A stretch of DNA of 16,695 nucleotides from Clostridia bacterium (GTDB lineage: Bacteria; Bacillota_A; Clostridia; Oscillospirales; CAG-272), in the NCBI GenBank assembly GCA_017407725.1, contig JAFQWB010000093.1, positions 1 through 16,695 on the forward strand. The letters are read 5' to 3'. The notes under the pieces are model-generated. The model searched no databases and was not told the DNA's origin. It was given only the letters and a program-made list of their open reading frames with translations. A program made the translations under genes and the position numbers. Below, piece after piece: positions 15,060-16,695 of the stretch (position 1 is the stretch's first letter; each line of letters opens with the position of its first letter).

Positions 15060-15995
15060 TTATATTACCTTGCTGTCAAGATATTCGTTTGCCATATGTG
15101 CCGCAACCGCACCGTCGGAGGCGGCGGTTACTATCTGACGAAGCTCCTTCGTCCTCACGTCGCCTGCCGCAAATACGCCGTCTACAGAGGATTTTGTATC
15201 CTCGCCTGCAATTATATATCCGGAATCGTCAAGAGAGAGCTTGTCCTTGAAAAGCTCTGTTTCGGGAATTCTTCCTATGCTGATGAAAAGTCCGTTAAGA
15301 GCAATTTCGCGCTCTTTTCCCGTTTTGAGATCCTTTACCCTGACAAAAGAGAGCTTTTCTTCCCCTCCGAGGAATGTAACGGCCGAAGTGGGAATGAATT
15401 CCACGTTATCGGCGCTGTCAATCTTTTTCCCGTATACCGATGACGCCCTGAGAGTGTCTCTTCTGTGAACGAGATAGACCTTTTTTGCAACTCTTGAAAG
15501 AGTGAGAACGTCGGTTGCGGCGGTATTCCCTCCGCCTACGACCATAACGGTCTTTCCCCTGTAAAACATAGCGTCGCAATGCGCACAGTAGCTCACACCC
15601 ATTCCGGTGAGTGCTTCTTCCCTTTCAAGACCGAGAAGTCTTGGGCGTGCGCCCGTCGAAATTATTACCGATCTTGCCTCAAAAGTGCCCTTTGAGGTCA
15701 CAACAGACTTAACGTCTTCGTCAAAAGAGACGCTTTTGACAGTCGCTCTGAGACTTAATGCGCCGAATTTTTCGGCGGCTCTCTTCATTTTTTCGGCAAT
15801 AACGTATCCGTCGGTCGGCTCATCAAAGCCGGGGTAGTTTTCAATTTCATAGGTGAGAGCCATCTGTCCGCCTGCCATAGCCTTTTCTATAACAAGCACA
15901 CTTCTTCCCTCACGAGAGCCGTAAAGAGCGGCAGTATAGCCTGCAGGCCCTCCCCCGATAACTATAATATCGTAAATGCTTGTTGCGCCGTTCAT
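15060..15995 (-). CDS. trxB: Thioredoxin reductase
   Basis: A 311-residue FAD enzyme that passes electrons from NADPH to thioredoxin. FAD motif GGGPAG (14-19), redox pair C137-A-H-C140, NADPH motif GGGNTA (154-159) with HRR (177-179) for the 2'-phosphate, and the C-terminal FAD motif GVFAAGD (273-279). Length matches bacterial low-molecular-weight reductases. The active site reads CAHCDAMF where CATCDGFF or CAVCDG forms are more usual. The start follows AAGGAG with a 7-base spacer. It is 15 bases below trxA, its obvious partner, on one transcript. Confidence 0.94.
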   Translation of the reverse strand: MNGATSIYDIIVIGGGPAGYTAALYGSREGRSVLVIEKAMAGGQMALTYEIENYPGFDEPTDGYVIAEKMKRAAEKFGALSLRATVKSVSFDEDVKSVVTSKGTFEARSVIISTGARPRLLGLEREEALTGMGVSYCAHCDAMFYRGKTVMVVGGGNTAATDVLTLSRVAKKVYLVHRRDTLRASSVYGKKIDSADNVEFIPTSAVTFLGGEEKLSFVRVKDLKTGKEREIALNGLFISIGRIPETELFKDKLSLDDSGYIIAGEDTKSSVDGVFAAGDVRTKELRQIVTAASDGAVAAHMANEYLDSKVI

Positions 15996-16010
15996 AATAG
16001 TTCTCCTTTA

Positions 16011-16316
16011 TTAAAGAAGGGCGAGAATGTCCTCCATGGGCTTCACTCCGCTGAATCTTTCCTTGATCTTGCCGCCTTCAATGATCACAACGGTAGGAAT
16101 GCTCGAGATCTGAAAGCTCGTTGCAAGAGCGTTTTCATCGTCAACGTTTATCTTGCATACCTTTACGTCGCTTCTTTCCTCTGCAATGTCCTCAATTATG
16201 GGTGCAAGCATTCTGCAAGGGCCGCACCAATCGGCATAAAAGTCGATAAGAACCTTTCCTTCGTAGTTTAATACTTCGTTTTCAAAATTTTCCGAATTAA
16301 GCTTTATAATAGACAT
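16011..16316 (-). CDS. trxA: Thioredoxin
   Basis: A 101-residue thioredoxin, the small dithiol carrier that reduces ribonucleotide reductase, peroxiredoxins and protein disulfides. WCGPC has C31 and C34; the buried D25 (IDFYADW) and the cis-proline P74 (SSIPT) are present. The start ATG at 16316 is chosen because AAAGGAA lies at the right distance and the protein then has normal thioredoxin length. The frame stays open upstream to a TTG at 16469, but that extension is not thioredoxin-like and falls in the leader. First gene of the trxA-trxB unit. Confidence 0.95.
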   Translation of the reverse strand: MSIIKLNSENFENEVLNYEGKVLIDFYADWCGPCRMLAPIIEDIAEERSDVKVCKINVDDENALATSFQISSIPTVVIIEGGKIKERFSGVKPMEDILALL

Positions 16317-16492
16317 AGACAATTTCCTTTCCGTTTGCTGAATTATTTTTCCCGAAGTTTTGATTCCTCGGATTTCGTATTTTACCTGAATATTTCCAAA
16401 GAAAGCCTGATATTCTGACAGAAAACCGATTTTCTGCAAAAAATCAAAGCCGTCCCTGATCGGGTACAATTTTAGTTTTCCCCCGCAAGGCT

Positions 16493-16521
16493 ATTTTAAC
16501 ATAGCTTTTCTCGGATGTCAA
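16493..16521 (-). promoter_or_regulatory. Sigma-A promoter of trxA-trxB
   Basis: On the minus strand TTGACA (16516-16521) and TAAAAT (16493-16498) are 17 bases apart with an extended -10 TGT. GCTAT and ATAGC flank the -10 as a 5-bp inverted repeat (16492-16507). The predicted leader to the trxA start is about 170 bases and contains a CAGAAAA/TTTTCTG hairpin (about 16420-16438). Confidence 0.8.
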
Positions 16522-16542
16522 TAATATTCTGATAATATTCTG
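16521..16542 (-). repeat. Tandem 11-bp direct repeat upstream of the trxA -35 box
   Basis: CAGAATATTAT on the minus strand occurs twice, back to back (16521-16531 and 16532-16542 in window coordinates), abutting the -35 box and overlapping it by one base. The 11-bp period places both copies on one DNA face. It could be a regulator binding site or an A/T-rich UP element. Confidence 0.7.
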
Positions 16543-16623
16543 AAAGCCGATGCCAAGAAGAAGGTAAAAAAGAAATCCAAAATAAATTTAGCTCTTCAGC
16601 ACCAAAATAATCGCTTTTTTGTA

Positions 16624-16652
16624 TTGACAAAATGCTTTTTTTGTGATATTAT
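16624..16652 (+). promoter_or_regulatory. Sigma-A promoter of a gene starting beyond the right edge
   Basis: TTGACA (16624-16629) and TATTAT (16647-16652) are 17 bases apart with an extended -10 TGA. Downstream a small hairpin, GTTGC-TAAA-GCAAC, lies close to the predicted transcription start. GGAGGG at 16681-16686 is a ribosome binding site whose start codon must lie at or just after the window end. Apart from these elements and the trx control region, the 379 bases from 16317 to 16695 hold no gene I can support. Confidence 0.72.
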
Positions 16653-16695
16653 ATCTACGTTGCTAAAGCAACCCCATATTTGGAGGGATATCGAA

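Noticed and set aside
16317..16469. 51-residue N-terminal extension of thioredoxin from a TTG codon
   Set aside because: No ribosome binding site was seen and it is not thioredoxin-like. Starting at 16316 gives the standard length.
1..16695. CRISPR arrays, tRNA or rRNA genes, insertion sequences, attachment sites or prophage remnants
   Set aside because: No regular spacer-repeat pattern, tRNA fold, transposase or integrase motif was found on either strand.

Overview
The window looks like chromosomal DNA from an anaerobic, probably gut-associated Clostridia (Firmicutes) bacterium. The signs are strong AGGAGG-type ribosome binding sites, canonical sigma-A promoters (TTGACA-17-TATAAT, often with an extended TGn -10), AGA-rich arginine codons, Gram-positive-style lipoproteins, an oxygen-sensitive glycyl radical enzyme, a D-lactate dehydrogenase and a fructan-degrading GH32 enzyme. 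No species can be named. There are no rRNA or tRNA genes, CRISPR arrays, insertion sequences or phage genes.

Layout. (1) Left edge: the start of a minus-strand gene that runs out of the window, with its own promoter at 163-190. (2) 235-2510, minus strand: a two-gene unit, membrane acyltransferase-3 followed by a YghZ-type aldo/keto reductase, from a promoter at 2482-2510 to a terminator at 235-265. (3) 2601-6684, plus strand: a four-gene unit of PsbP/DcrB-like lipoprotein, NifS-type cysteine desulfurase, D-lactate dehydrogenase with a cysteine-rich tail, and glycerate kinase, with a clear promoter and terminator. (4) 6689-9620, plus strand: a stand-alone lipoprotein GH32 fructanase with a Big_2-like domain and two CBM66-like levan-binding modules. 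Its reading frame is broken by one extra base directly before the catalytic ECPDF motif. (5) 9602-12675, plus strand: an esterase/acyltransferase fusion followed one base later by a zinc-ribbon membrane protein. (6) 12639-14971, minus strand: a single glycyl radical enzyme of unassigned substrate, sharing a bidirectional terminator with the previous unit. (7) 15012-16542, minus strand: trxA-trxB behind a promoter decorated with tandem 11-bp repeats. (8) Right edge: a plus-strand promoter and ribosome binding site for a gene that starts just outside.

How the genes fit together. GH32, lactate dehydrogenase, glycerate kinase and the aldo/keto reductase fit a fermentative sugar metabolism fed by plant or microbial fructans. 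The thioredoxin pair and the cysteine desulfurase are thiol and sulfur housekeeping. The least understood parts are the esterase-acyltransferase fusion with its zinc-ribbon partner, and the glycyl radical enzyme, which has a non-standard RVGGY radical loop and no activating enzyme in view.
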